From Pseudomonadota bacterium (lineage in GTDB: Bacteria > Desulfobacterota > Desulfarculia > Desulfarculales > Desulfarculaceae), in contig JAHIND010000008.1 in NCBI GenBank assembly GCA_018896025.1, forward strand, positions 62,001-126,000: DNA of 64,000 bases, given 5' to 3'. The position numbers and the translations under genes were made by a program. Positions 34,499 through 42,320 of this stretch are shown here, in pieces. Below the pieces are notes generated by a model, which had not been told where the DNA came from, ran no database searches, and was given only the letters and a program-made list of their open reading frames with translations. Numbering within the stretch: position 1 is the first letter of the stretch; every line of letters starts with the position of its first letter.

Positions 34499-35785
34499 TT
34501 GGCGGACATCAAGGCGCAATATCGTACGGTCATGGCCGATCACTTTCCCCCCGAGGTGAAGATCAATTTGGGCGGGCAGGAACTGGTCTACAAGAAGCGC
34601 ACCTGGAAGCTCACGGACGGCGGCGAGGTGATCGAAAAGGGCCTGCGTTACGGCGAGAACCCCGGCCAGGAAGCGGCCCTGTACGAGTTGGTGGGCGGCG
34701 GGCTCACTGTGGGCGATCTAAAGCTGGTGGGGCCGGGCATGGGCCTGGTCAGCGCCATCGACGAGGCCCAGATGCTCCAGGCGGGCAAGCACCCCGGTAA
34801 GACCAACCTCACTGACGTGGACGGGGCCCTGCATATCCTGCGCTATCTCACCGACCGCCCGGCTTGCGCCATCATGAAGCACAACAACCCCTCCGGGGCC
34901 GCCGTGGCCGATGACATCTCCTCCGCCTATGAGAAGGCCTTTTTGGCCGACCTCATCGCCGCCTTCGGCGGGGCGGCGGTCTTGAACCGCCCGGTGGACA
35001 AGACCACCGCCGAGATGATGCACGAGCTGTACCTGGAGGTGGTGGCCGCGCCGGATTACGAGGAAGGGGCCCTGGATATCCTCAAAAAGGCCAAGAACCT
35101 GCGCATCCTGGCCATGCCCCGCATCGCGGAGCTGGAAAAATGGCGCGACGGCCGCTTCCTGGACATCAAGTGCCTCATGGACGGGGGCATGGTGCTCCAG
35201 ACCTCCTCGTTCAACCCCATCAAGACCCCGGCCGACCTCTTGCCCGCCCGCTGCGAATACAAGGGCGAGATGGTGGAGCCCCTGCGCCAGCCCACCCCGT
35301 CCGAGCTGGACGACGTGGTGTTCGGCTGGGCGGTGGAGCAGGGAGTGAGCAGCAACAGCGTGATCTACGTCAAGGACGGATGCACCGTGGGCATCGGCAC
35401 CGGCGAGCAGGACCGGGTGGGCGTGGCCCGCATCGCCGCCCAGAAGGCCTACGTGAAGTATGCCAACAAACTCTGCTGGCTGTCCCACGGCCTGAAGTAC
35501 GACGAGCTGGCCCTGGCCGTGGCCGAGGGCCGCGAGGACCCGGCCAAGATCAAGGCCATCGACGATGAGACTCAGGCGGACAAGGGCGGCCTGCCGGGCT
35601 CCATCATGATCTCCGACGCCTTCTTCCCCTTCCGGGACGGGGTGGACGTGGGCCTGGCCGAAGGGGTGAGCTGCATCGCCCATCCCGGCGGCAGCTTGCG
35701 CGACTGGGAGTCCATCGAGGCCTGCAACCAGGCCGACCCGCCGGTGGCCATGGTGTTCACCGGCCAAAGGGCCTTTAAGCACTAG
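34499..35785 (+). CDS. purH: AICAR transformylase (PurH C-terminal domain only)
   Basis: A 428-residue protein homologous to the formyltransferase part of PurH: LRYGENPGQEAALYE, DVDGALHILRYL, AIMKHNNPSGAAVA (catalytic Lys-His), and the C-terminal SDAFFPFRDGVDVG...GVSCIAHPGGSLRD. It would transfer the formyl group from 10-formyl-THF to AICAR in purine synthesis. The N-terminal MGS-like IMP cyclohydrolase domain is absent, so IMP cyclisation needs another protein. Start is TTG at 34499 with AAGGAG upstream. Its stop codon (TAG) overlaps the first two bases of the second copy of the repeat element; removal of the element would leave TAA. Confidence 0.9.
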   Translation: MADIKAQYRTVMADHFPPEVKINLGGQELVYKKRTWKLTDGGEVIEKGLRYGENPGQEAALYELVGGGLTVGDLKLVGPGMGLVSAIDEAQMLQAGKHPGKTNLTDVDGALHILRYLTDRPACAIMKHNNPSGAAVADDISSAYEKAFLADLIAAFGGAAVLNRPVDKTTAEMMHELYLEVVAAPDYEEGALDILKKAKNLRILAMPRIAELEKWRDGRFLDIKCLMDGGMVLQTSSFNPIKTPADLLPARCEYKGEMVEPLRQPTPSELDDVVFGWAVEQGVSSNSVIYVKDGCTVGIGTGEQDRVGVARIAAQKAYVKYANKLCWLSHGLKYDELALAVAEGREDPAKIKAIDDETQADKGGLPGSIMISDAFFPFRDGVDVGLAEGVSCIAHPGGSLRDWESIEACNQADPPVAMVFTGQRAFKH

Positions 35786-36042
35786 CCCGCAAGTTGCATG
35801 AAGGCTGGGCGGCATTGAACGACGGTTTAGTAATTTTGCGACCCATATGAAAAATGCGTTTGCATTATCGGGGTACGGTTTGTACCAAGGCCCGGCACAG
35901 CCAGCCGCCGGCAGACAAGGCGTCTGGCAAGCGAGGGCCGCAGGCGTAGCCAGAGCTACGTCGAGGTCTGAGTGCAGCCAGCAACACGGTATACCGGTGG
36001 CTGGCGCAGCCGGACGCACGGCCTTCATGGAATTTGTGGGCT
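35784..36042 (+). repeat. Structured 259-bp repeat element, copy 2 (between purH and mscS)
   Basis: No length difference from 8760-9018. Terminal inverted repeat AGCCCGCAAGTTGCATGAAG and its near complement at the right end; inner stems as in copy 1 with loop CAGA on the capped hairpin. Relative to copy 1 both partners have changed at element pairs 9/251, 19/241, 22/238, 27/233, 125/214 and 142/197, each time keeping a Watson-Crick pair. No target-site duplication is visible here (left flank CACT, right flank AAAC). It starts inside the purH stop codon and ends 22 bases before the mscS start. The orientation relative to flanking genes is the same as in copy 1. Confidence 0.9.
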
Positions 36043-36063
36043 AAACCCTCGCTGGAGGCGGCC

Positions 36064-36966
36064 TTGCACTGGGACTGGTTCGAGCCGAAACACCTGCTGG
36101 ACCCCTCCACCGGCCTGGGCATGATCGCCTTGGCCCTGGGCCTGTTCATCGCCGCCGGGGTGATTTCGCGCCTGCTGGGCCAGTTGCTCAAGCGCTCCGG
36201 CTGGGTCATGGGACACCTGGGCCGGCGGGTGGACCCCACGGTGGTCGCCTTCACCATGCGCCTGAAGACGGTGTTGGTCTACCTGGGGGCGGTGGTGCTC
36301 TACGCCAGCTTGGTCCCCCAACTGCGGGGCCTGTTCGGCACCCTGGTGGCCGGGGCGGGTATCACCGCCGTGGTGGTGGGCTTCGCGGCCAAGGGTACCC
36401 TGGCCAACCTGGTGGCGGGTTTTTCCCTGGCGGTGTACCGGCCCATCCGCATCGGGGACAAGGTGACCCTGGGGGACCAGTTCGGCACGGTGGAGGACAT
36501 CACCCTGCGCCACACCATCGTGCGTACCTGGGAAAACAAGCGGATCATCATTCCCAACGAAAAAATCGATTCCATGACCCTGACCAACCACACCATCATC
36601 GACCCCAAGATTCTGTGCCGGGTGGAGATGGGGGTTAGCTACGACACCAAGATCGATCTGGCCCGCCGCCTGATCTTGGATGAGGCCAAGAACTGCCCCC
36701 ACCGCATGCCCGCCTCCACCGCCCCGGAGCAGCCCTGGGTAAGGGTGATCTCCCACGGCGACTTCGCCATAGGCTTGCGGTTGTTGATGTGGTGCCCCAA
36801 CATCGACGAGGCCTGGGCTGCACGTTGGTGGATTCTGGAAGCGGTCAAGAAACGCTTCGACGCCGAAGGCGTGGAGATTCCCTTCCCCTACCGCACCCTG
36901 GTCTACAAAAAAGATATGCCCCCGTCCCGGCCGGATGCCGGAGACGGGGGCCAAAAAACCGGCTAG
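36064..36966 (+). CDS. mscS: MscS-family small-conductance mechanosensitive channel
   Basis: A 300-residue inner-membrane channel. Three hydrophobic helices come first (MIALALGLFIAAGVI; VLVYLGAVVLYASLV; and the pore helix AGAGITAVVVGFAAKGTLANLVAGF, rich in Ala/Gly as in MscS TM3), then the cytoplasmic beta domain (IRIGDKVTLGDQFGTVEDIT, NKRIIIPNEKI) and alpha/beta end. It releases solutes on hypo-osmotic shock. The TTG at 36064 is chosen because GGAGG lies exactly 5 bases upstream; an earlier TTG at 36034 lies inside the repeat element. Confidence 0.9.
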   Translation: MHWDWFEPKHLLDPSTGLGMIALALGLFIAAGVISRLLGQLLKRSGWVMGHLGRRVDPTVVAFTMRLKTVLVYLGAVVLYASLVPQLRGLFGTLVAGAGITAVVVGFAAKGTLANLVAGFSLAVYRPIRIGDKVTLGDQFGTVEDITLRHTIVRTWENKRIIIPNEKIDSMTLTNHTIIDPKILCRVEMGVSYDTKIDLARRLILDEAKNCPHRMPASTAPEQPWVRVISHGDFAIGLRLLMWCPNIDEAWAARWWILEAVKKRFDAEGVEIPFPYRTLVYKKDMPPSRPDAGDGGQKTG

Positions 36967-36975
36967 ACGCCCGGC

Positions 36976-38319
36976 CTATTTGCCGCCGTTGCTGTTGAGC
37001 AGCGAAGGCTGGCCGGTGGCCTCGCGCACCGCGCGCCACAGGCCGCCCTGGGGGTCCACCCGGCGGCGGTGTTCTATGGCCAGGGGAATGGGCACGTGCA
37101 CGAAGTGGTTGCCCCATATGGACACCAGCATGCCGGTGCGCCCGCTCATGCCCGCGTGCACCGCGTGGTGGCCCAGGAAACCGGTGAAGACCCGGTCGTC
37201 GCTGCTGGCGGGCACCGAGCGGATCAGGTAGCTGGGGTCGATGTACTTGAGGGTCAGGGGCTTTTTCGCCTTGCGGAAATACTCGGTGATGCGGTCCTTG
37301 AGATATATCCCGATGTCGCCCAGCACCGGGTTGCCGCTGGGGTCGTGGCCCAGGTCCTTGCCCTTGAAAAGAGTCTGCCCCGCTCCCTCGGCCACCATCA
37401 CCACGCCGTGGCCCCGGTCGTCCAGACGCTTCTCCAACTGGGCCAGCAGACCGTGCTCGCCTTCCAGGTCGAATTCCACCTCGGGTATCAGGCAGAAGTT
37501 CACGTCGGCCAGGGCCAGGGTGGCCTGGGCGGCCACGAAGCCGCTGAGGCGTCCCATGAGCTTGACCAGGCCCACCCCGTTGGGTGCGCCGGTGGCTTCG
37601 TTGTGAGCCCCCCGGATGGCCCCGGTGGCCGCCTCCACGGCGGTCTCGAAGCCGAAGGAGCGCTCCACGAAGCTGATGTCGTTGTCAATGGTCTTGGGGA
37701 TGCAAATGACCCCGATTTTCATTTTGCGCTGGGTAATTTCTTTATAAATGGCCTGACCCGCCCGAAGGGTGCCGTCACCGCCGATCATGAACAGCAGGCC
37801 GATGTTTTGCCGCTCCAGGGAGTCCACGATGTCTTCCATGGGCTGGGGACCCCGGCTCATGCCCAAGAAGCAGCCGCCTCGGCCGTGGACGTTTTGCACC
37901 ACCTCGGGGTAGAGGTCCATCATCTGGTAGCCGTAGCTGGGGATGAAGCCCTGCAAGCCGAAGCGCACCCCCACGATGTTGCGCACCCCGTAGATGTAAT
38001 AGAGCTGCAACACGATGGAGCGCACCAGGGAGTTGATGCCCGGGCACATTCCGCCGCAGGTGACGATGGCCGCCTTGAGCTTGGTGGGGTCGAAGTAGAT
38101 GTGGCTGCGCGGCCCAGCCAGCTCGAAGGTGGGAGGGGCCTTTTTCCCTTTGATGTCCTGGGGGTAGGGGTTTACCAACACCCGGTCTTCGTCGGTGGTG
38201 AACCTACAGGCGCTGCCGTCCGGCCCGCACATGGCCGCCGCCGGATTGCTGATCTTGGACGGGCCCAGGATGGGAACCTCGGTTTGATTGGCGTTGATGT
38301 TATGCCTGTCCTCGCGCAC
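36976..38319 (-). CDS. 6-phosphofructokinase (TP0108/trypanosomal-type, PfkA family)
   Basis: A 447-residue PFK phosphorylating fructose 6-phosphate. The N-terminus is extended by about 80 residues before TCGGMCPGIN (phosphate loop). Substrate motifs: MIGGDGTLRAG, CIPKTIDNDI (catalytic TIDND), and FLGHHAVHAGMSGR. The Gly after GGD resembles ATP-PFKs, the Lys in PKTIDND resembles PPi-PFKs; that mixed pair is known from ATP-using trypanosomal and spirochaete enzymes, so donor choice is inferred as ATP. Start is GTG at 38319 with AGGAG nine bases upstream. The gene is convergent with mscS and divergent from kdnB. Confidence 0.88.
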   Translation of the reverse strand: MREDRHNINANQTEVPILGPSKISNPAAAMCGPDGSACRFTTDEDRVLVNPYPQDIKGKKAPPTFELAGPRSHIYFDPTKLKAAIVTCGGMCPGINSLVRSIVLQLYYIYGVRNIVGVRFGLQGFIPSYGYQMMDLYPEVVQNVHGRGGCFLGMSRGPQPMEDIVDSLERQNIGLLFMIGGDGTLRAGQAIYKEITQRKMKIGVICIPKTIDNDISFVERSFGFETAVEAATGAIRGAHNEATGAPNGVGLVKLMGRLSGFVAAQATLALADVNFCLIPEVEFDLEGEHGLLAQLEKRLDDRGHGVVMVAEGAGQTLFKGKDLGHDPSGNPVLGDIGIYLKDRITEYFRKAKKPLTLKYIDPSYLIRSVPASSDDRVFTGFLGHHAVHAGMSGRTGMLVSIWGNHFVHVPIPLAIEHRRRVDPQGGLWRAVREATGQPSLLNSNGGK

Positions 38320-38334
38320 TTGGTCTTTCTCCTA

Positions 38335-38353
38335 GTTAAAGGCAACCTTTAAC
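38335..38353. promoter_or_regulatory. Perfect palindrome upstream of phosphofructokinase
   Basis: GTTAAAGG-CAA-CCTTTAAC has perfect 8-base arms and a 3-base centre, and ends a few bases upstream of the pfk SD. It may be an operator blocking pfk transcription or a leader hairpin next to the ribosome site. Confidence 0.45.
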
Positions 38354-38403
38354 CAGCACGCTAGCACCGGCACCATGGCGGGTCAAGTTGCGCTTTGGCG
38401 GCC

Positions 38404-38431
38404 TTTACAACCGGTGGGGTTGTGCTACCAT
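38404..38431 (+). promoter_or_regulatory. Candidate promoter of kdnB-kdnA-kdsB
   Basis: TTTACA (38404-38409), 16-base spacer, TACCAT (38426-38431). ACAACC-N5-GGTTGT (38407-38423) is a perfect inverted repeat within the spacer. About 80 bases of leader separate it from the kdnB start. Confidence 0.4.
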
Positions 38432-38512
38432 CGTAATGCCGGTCGCCCCGTGAGGGTGGCTGAAAAAACCGAATTTTTCCGCCCATGGCGGTTCCAAGAA
38501 AGGGATGAATAC

Positions 38513-39673
38513 ATGCCCGCGATTTTTACCAATGAAGGCATCCGCCGCCTGGTGTTCGGCCAGGGCGCGGCGGCCCGTTTGGGCGAGGAACTGACCCTGC
38601 TGGGAGCCAAGCAGGTATTGGTGGTTCTGGACCCGGCCCTGGCCGGTTCCGAGGCCGTAACTCCGGCCTTGGATAGCCTGGAGGCCGCCGGTGTGTCATT
38701 TAACATCTTTAGCGGTTTTACCCGCGAGCCCGAACCCTCCGAGGCCGACGCCGCCGCCGCCCTGGGCAAGCAAAAAGGCGCCACCGCCGTGGTGGGCATC
38801 GGCGGGGGCAGCGCCCTGGATTTGGCCAAGGCCGCGGGGGTGCTCATAACCAACCCCGGCCAGGCCGTGGACTATGTGGGCCTGGGCCTGGTCAAGGAGC
38901 CGGGCGTGCCGGTGATCTGCCTGCCCACCACTGCGGGCACCGGCAGCGAGGTTACCTTCACCGCCGTGTTCACCCGCCGCTCGGACAAGTTCAAGGGCGG
39001 CATAAACGGCAGCCTGCTCTATCCCCACGCGGCCATCCTGGACCCGCTGCTCACCGTGAGCTGCCCGCCCTACGTCACCGCCATCACCGGCATGGACGCC
39101 CTGACCCACGCCATGGAGGCCTACACCAGCCTGGCGGCCACGCCCATGAGCGATCTGAACGCCCTGGCGGCCATTGAGCTTATCGGCCAGCACCTGGCCC
39201 CGGCCGTGGCCCACGGCGGCAACCTGGTGGCCCGCGAGGGCATGATGTTGGGCTCTCACCTGGCCGGTCTGGCCCTGGCCCAGGCCGGGGTGGGCGCGGT
39301 GCACGCCATGGCCTATCCCCTGGGGGCCTTCTACGACATCCCCCACGGCGAGGCCAACGCCCTGCTGCTGCCCTACGTGCTGCGCTACAACCTCATGGCC
39401 TGCCCCGAGCGCTTCGCGGACATGGCCTACGCCCTGGCCGAGCTGCCGGGAGACCTGAGCACCATGGAGGCGGCGGCCGCCTGCGTGGAGGAGGTGTCGG
39501 ACCTCAGCGCCATGGTGGGCATCCCCACCAGCCTGCGCCAGCTCAACGTGCCCGAGGACTCGGTGCCCGCCATGGCCCAAAAGGCCATGACCGTGGCCCG
39601 GCCCATCGCCAACAACCCCCGCCGGGTCAGCGCCGATGACCTGGAGATCATTTACCGCGAAGCCTTTATCTAG
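38513..39673 (+). CDS. kdnB: Iron-type alcohol dehydrogenase, KdnB-like (Kdo C8 oxidation)
   Basis: A 386-residue Fe-ADH: NAD-binding GIGGGSALDLAKA (about 98-110), PTTAGTGSEVT, and metal ligands in GMDALTHAMEAY (Asp, His) and HAMAYPLGAFYDIPHGEANA (His, His). In Shewanella, KdnB oxidises the C8 hydroxyl of Kdo, after which KdnA transaminates it to 8-amino-Kdo. The immediate linkage here to an aminotransferase and a KdsB-type cytidylyltransferase reproduces that gene order, and is the main reason for the assignment. ATG at 38513 fits family start; the frame is open further upstream through the promoter. A generic Fe-ADH role is the alternative. Confidence 0.8.
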   Translation: MPAIFTNEGIRRLVFGQGAAARLGEELTLLGAKQVLVVLDPALAGSEAVTPALDSLEAAGVSFNIFSGFTREPEPSEADAAAALGKQKGATAVVGIGGGSALDLAKAAGVLITNPGQAVDYVGLGLVKEPGVPVICLPTTAGTGSEVTFTAVFTRRSDKFKGGINGSLLYPHAAILDPLLTVSCPPYVTAITGMDALTHAMEAYTSLAATPMSDLNALAAIELIGQHLAPAVAHGGNLVAREGMMLGSHLAGLALAQAGVGAVHAMAYPLGAFYDIPHGEANALLLPYVLRYNLMACPERFADMAYALAELPGDLSTMEAAAACVEEVSDLSAMVGIPTSLRQLNVPEDSVPAMAQKAMTVARPIANNPRRVSADDLEIIYREAFI

Positions 39674-39686
39674 GAGTGATGTAGCT

Positions 39687-40880
39687 ATGCCAGGATTCGA
39701 GTGGCTGGGTCAGGAAGAGACCGACGCCGTAAACGAGGTGATGCAGCGGGGGGTGTTGTTCCGCTACGAGTTCGCCGACCAGCGCCAGGGCGTGTACATG
39801 GTGCGCCGCTTCGAGGAGGAGTTCGCCGCCTACACCGGGGCCAACCACGCCTGCGCGGTGACCAGCGGCAGCAGCGCCCTCAAGGTGGCCCTGGCCGCCC
39901 TGGGCGTGGGCTACGGCGACGAGGTCATCACCCAGGGGTTCACTTTCGTGGCCACCTGGGAGGCCATCCTGGACTGCGGGGCCAAGCCGGTGTTCTGCGA
40001 GGTGGACGAGACCCTGTGCATGGACCCCGCCCACCTCAAGAAAAAGATCACCGACAAGACCCGCTGCATCGTGCCGGTGCACATGATGGGGGCCCAGGCC
40101 CGCATCAAGGAGATCATGGCCGTCGCGGGTGAGGCGGGCATTCCGGTGCTCGAAGACACCGCCCAGTCGGCCGGGGCCCGGCTGGAGGGCAAGCACCTGG
40201 GCACCTTCGGGGCTATGGGCACTTTCAGCTTTGACTCGGTGAAGACCCTGACCTGCGGCGAGGGCGGCATGGTCATCACCAACGATGTGGAGCTGAACCA
40301 GAACGCCAGCGAGTATCAGGACCACGGCCACGACCACAAGCCGGTGGGCCGGGGCAACGAAGGCCGCCGCTTCATGGGCATGAACTTCCGCATGATGGAG
40401 CTGCAAGGCGCCCTGGGCGTGACCCAGCTGGCCAAGCTGGACCGCATGGTGGCCACCCAGCGCCGCAACAAGGCCGCCCTCAAGGAGGCCATCGCCCGGG
40501 TGCCCGGCGTGACTCTGCGCCAACTGCCCGACGAGTCCGGCGACTCGGCCACCTTCCTGGCCTGGTTCCACGAGACCCCCGAGGCCGCCGAGCGCTTCGC
40601 CACCCTGCTGGCCGACAACGGCGTCCCGGCCATCCCCTGGGGCAAGAACACCTGGCACGCCTATCCCCACTGGGAGCACCTGCACGCCGGGTCCACCACC
40701 AGCAAGGGCGGCTGGCCCTTTGTGCGCCCCGAGGGCCGGGCCGAGTACGATCCCGCCGCGCTGCCCCAGACCGACGCCATCCTGTCCCGCTGCCTGAGCT
40801 GGCAGATCATGCTGGGCTGGGACGAGGCGAAACTCAAGCAAATGACCCAGGCGGTGAACCGCGCCGCCGCGGCGCTGTAG
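39687..40880 (+). CDS. kdnA: PLP-dependent aminotransferase, KdnA-like (DegT/DnrJ/EryC1/StrS family)
   Basis: A 397-residue sugar aminotransferase. PLP-phosphate and ring contacts: AVTSGSSALKVAL, QGFTFVATWEAIL, LEDTAQSAGA (Asp), FSFDSVKTLTCGEGGM (Schiff-base Lys in SVKT); NFRMMELQGALG follows. In the Kdn pathway it converts 8-oxo-Kdo to 8-amino-3,8-dideoxy-octulosonate with glutamate as donor. It lies 13 bases after kdnB and 5 bases before kdsB. AGGAG lies 10 bases before the ATG. Without the context it could be a generic VioA/ArnB-like sugar aminotransferase. Confidence 0.82.
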   Translation: MPGFEWLGQEETDAVNEVMQRGVLFRYEFADQRQGVYMVRRFEEEFAAYTGANHACAVTSGSSALKVALAALGVGYGDEVITQGFTFVATWEAILDCGAKPVFCEVDETLCMDPAHLKKKITDKTRCIVPVHMMGAQARIKEIMAVAGEAGIPVLEDTAQSAGARLEGKHLGTFGAMGTFSFDSVKTLTCGEGGMVITNDVELNQNASEYQDHGHDHKPVGRGNEGRRFMGMNFRMMELQGALGVTQLAKLDRMVATQRRNKAALKEAIARVPGVTLRQLPDESGDSATFLAWFHETPEAAERFATLLADNGVPAIPWGKNTWHAYPHWEHLHAGSTTSKGGWPFVRPEGRAEYDPAALPQTDAILSRCLSWQIMLGWDEAKLKQMTQAVNRAAAAL

Positions 40881-40885
40881 ACGCC

Positions 40886-41632
40886 ATGGCCCTGCACGTA
40901 ATCATCCCGGCCCGCTATGGGTCCAGCCGTTTTCCGGGCAAGCCCCTGGTGAGTATCGCGGGCAAGCCCATGATCCAGCACGTCATGGAGCGAGCCTCCC
41001 AGGCCAAGGGGGTCAAGACCGTGGCCGTGGCCACCGACGACGAGCGGGTGGCCCAAGCGGTGGAGGCCTTTGGCGGCAAGGTGATCATGACCCCGGCCTC
41101 CTGCCGCAGCGGCAGCGACCGGGTGGCCCTGGCCGTGGAGTCCCTGGGCCTGGGCGGCGACGAGCTGGTGGCCAACGTGCAGGGCGACCAGCCCCTGCTC
41201 CCCTCGGCGGTGCTGGAGGAGTGCGCCGCGCCGCTGTTGGCCGAGCCCGGCCTGGGCATGTCCACCCCGGTGGTGGCCATAACCAACCCCGGCGAGGTGC
41301 CCGACCCCAACCACGTCAAGACCGCCATGGACGTGCATGGCAACGCCCTGTACTTCTCCCGCCTGCCCATCCCCTTTCCCCGGGACGGCGAGGAGACCAC
41401 CTATTACAAGCACCTGGGGGTCTACGTTTTCCGCCGGGAGTTCCTGGCCGCCTTCGCCGCCCTGCCCACCGGCCATCTGGAGCAGGTGGAAAAGCTGGAG
41501 CAGCTACGGGCCCTGGAGCACGGCTACAAGGTGCGCTGCGTGATAACCCAGTACGATTCGCCCGAGGTGGACCGCCCGGAGGACGCCCTCAGAGTGGAGG
41601 GCATCCTTTTGCGGTCCGGCGAGGGCGCGTAA
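40886..41632 (+). CDS. kdsB: 3-deoxy-manno-octulosonate (or 8-amino-Kdo) cytidylyltransferase
   Basis: A 248-residue nucleotidyltransferase making CMP-Kdo or CMP-8-amino-Kdo for lipid A core assembly. IIPARYGSSRFPGKPL is the CTP-binding signature and KTAMDVHGNALYFSRLPIPF and YYKHLGVYVFRREFL are typical KdsB. Where many KdsB proteins have an H.SGT(E/D)R segment and VQGDEP, this one has CRSGSDR and VQGDQP, perhaps reflecting the amino-sugar substrate (inference). It starts 5 bases after kdnA. Confidence 0.9.
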   Translation: MALHVIIPARYGSSRFPGKPLVSIAGKPMIQHVMERASQAKGVKTVAVATDDERVAQAVEAFGGKVIMTPASCRSGSDRVALAVESLGLGGDELVANVQGDQPLLPSAVLEECAAPLLAEPGLGMSTPVVAITNPGEVPDPNHVKTAMDVHGNALYFSRLPIPFPRDGEETTYYKHLGVYVFRREFLAAFAALPTGHLEQVEKLEQLRALEHGYKVRCVITQYDSPEVDRPEDALRVEGILLRSGEGA

Positions 41633-41637
41633 AAGTC

Positions 41638-42315
41638 ATGATCTTGGAGCCGGGCCGGAGCGCCTTTTTCGGGGCGGGTCCGGGCTGGCTGTTTTATGGG
41701 GCCGGGGCCGTCGCCCTGGCCCTTTTGCTGTGGGGCCTGTCCCGGCGGCGGGGAGCGTCTCCCCTGGGCTGGGACGCCCGGCGCTGGCTGCTGCTGGGGC
41801 CGCTGTGGCCGGAGGCCCCGCTGCGGGCATTTCTTATAGCCATGGCCTGGTGGCCCTTGTGGCTCATGGCCCTGGGCAGCGCCCTGTGGCAGGCCCATGT
41901 GTGGCTTTTCCCCTTCCTGCGCGGCCCGGCCTATCTGCACTATTCCTGGCTCATGGACTGGCTGGGCGCGGCGTTCACCCTGGCCTGCGGCCTGCTGTTT
42001 TTGCTGCGCCTCACCTTCTGGCGCAAGGGGCCGGGACGGGTGAGCCTGTGGGCTCCGCTCTTGGGCGTCGCGGTGGGCTTCAGCGGGTTCGTGGTGGAGG
42101 CGGGCCGCCTGGGGGCCACCCGGCCCGATTGGGCCTGGTCCTCTCCGGCGGGAATGTGGCTGGCCGAGTTCTGGCTGGGCGGGGCCTCGGACGCGGCCCT
42201 CATGAACACCTGGTGGGTTCACGCCGGGCTGTCCCTCCTGGCCCTGGTCCTGCTGCCCTGGGTGCGGGTGCGCTGGCCAGGCCCTTGCGCTCCGGCCCGC
42301 CGGGTGGCATCTTAG
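41638..42315 (+). CDS. Multi-pass membrane protein, possibly NarI/HdrE-like cytochrome b subunit
   Basis: A 225-residue protein with about five hydrophobic helices and several histidines placed in them (QAHVWLFPF, YLHYSWLMDWLG, NTWWVHAGLSLLAL). Layout and length resemble the gamma (NarI-like) membrane subunits that carry b hemes in anaerobic redox complexes, but similarity is only by eye and no partner subunit is next door. Starts 5 bases after kdsB and ends 5 bases before recN, so it is in that operon. A much longer plus-strand frame overlapping it is spurious. Confidence 0.5.
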   Translation: MILEPGRSAFFGAGPGWLFYGAGAVALALLLWGLSRRRGASPLGWDARRWLLLGPLWPEAPLRAFLIAMAWWPLWLMALGSALWQAHVWLFPFLRGPAYLHYSWLMDWLGAAFTLACGLLFLLRLTFWRKGPGRVSLWAPLLGVAVGFSGFVVEAGRLGATRPDWAWSSPAGMWLAEFWLGGASDAALMNTWWVHAGLSLLALVLLPWVRVRWPGPCAPARRVAS

Positions 42316-42320
42316 GCGTT

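Noticed and set aside
41730..42320. Long plus-strand frame fused upstream of recN, overlapping the membrane-protein gene
   Set aside because: RecN similarity begins at the ATG at 42321; the upstream part is the wrong frame of a gene with clear helices and is Gly/Pro/Ala-rich as shadow frames are here.
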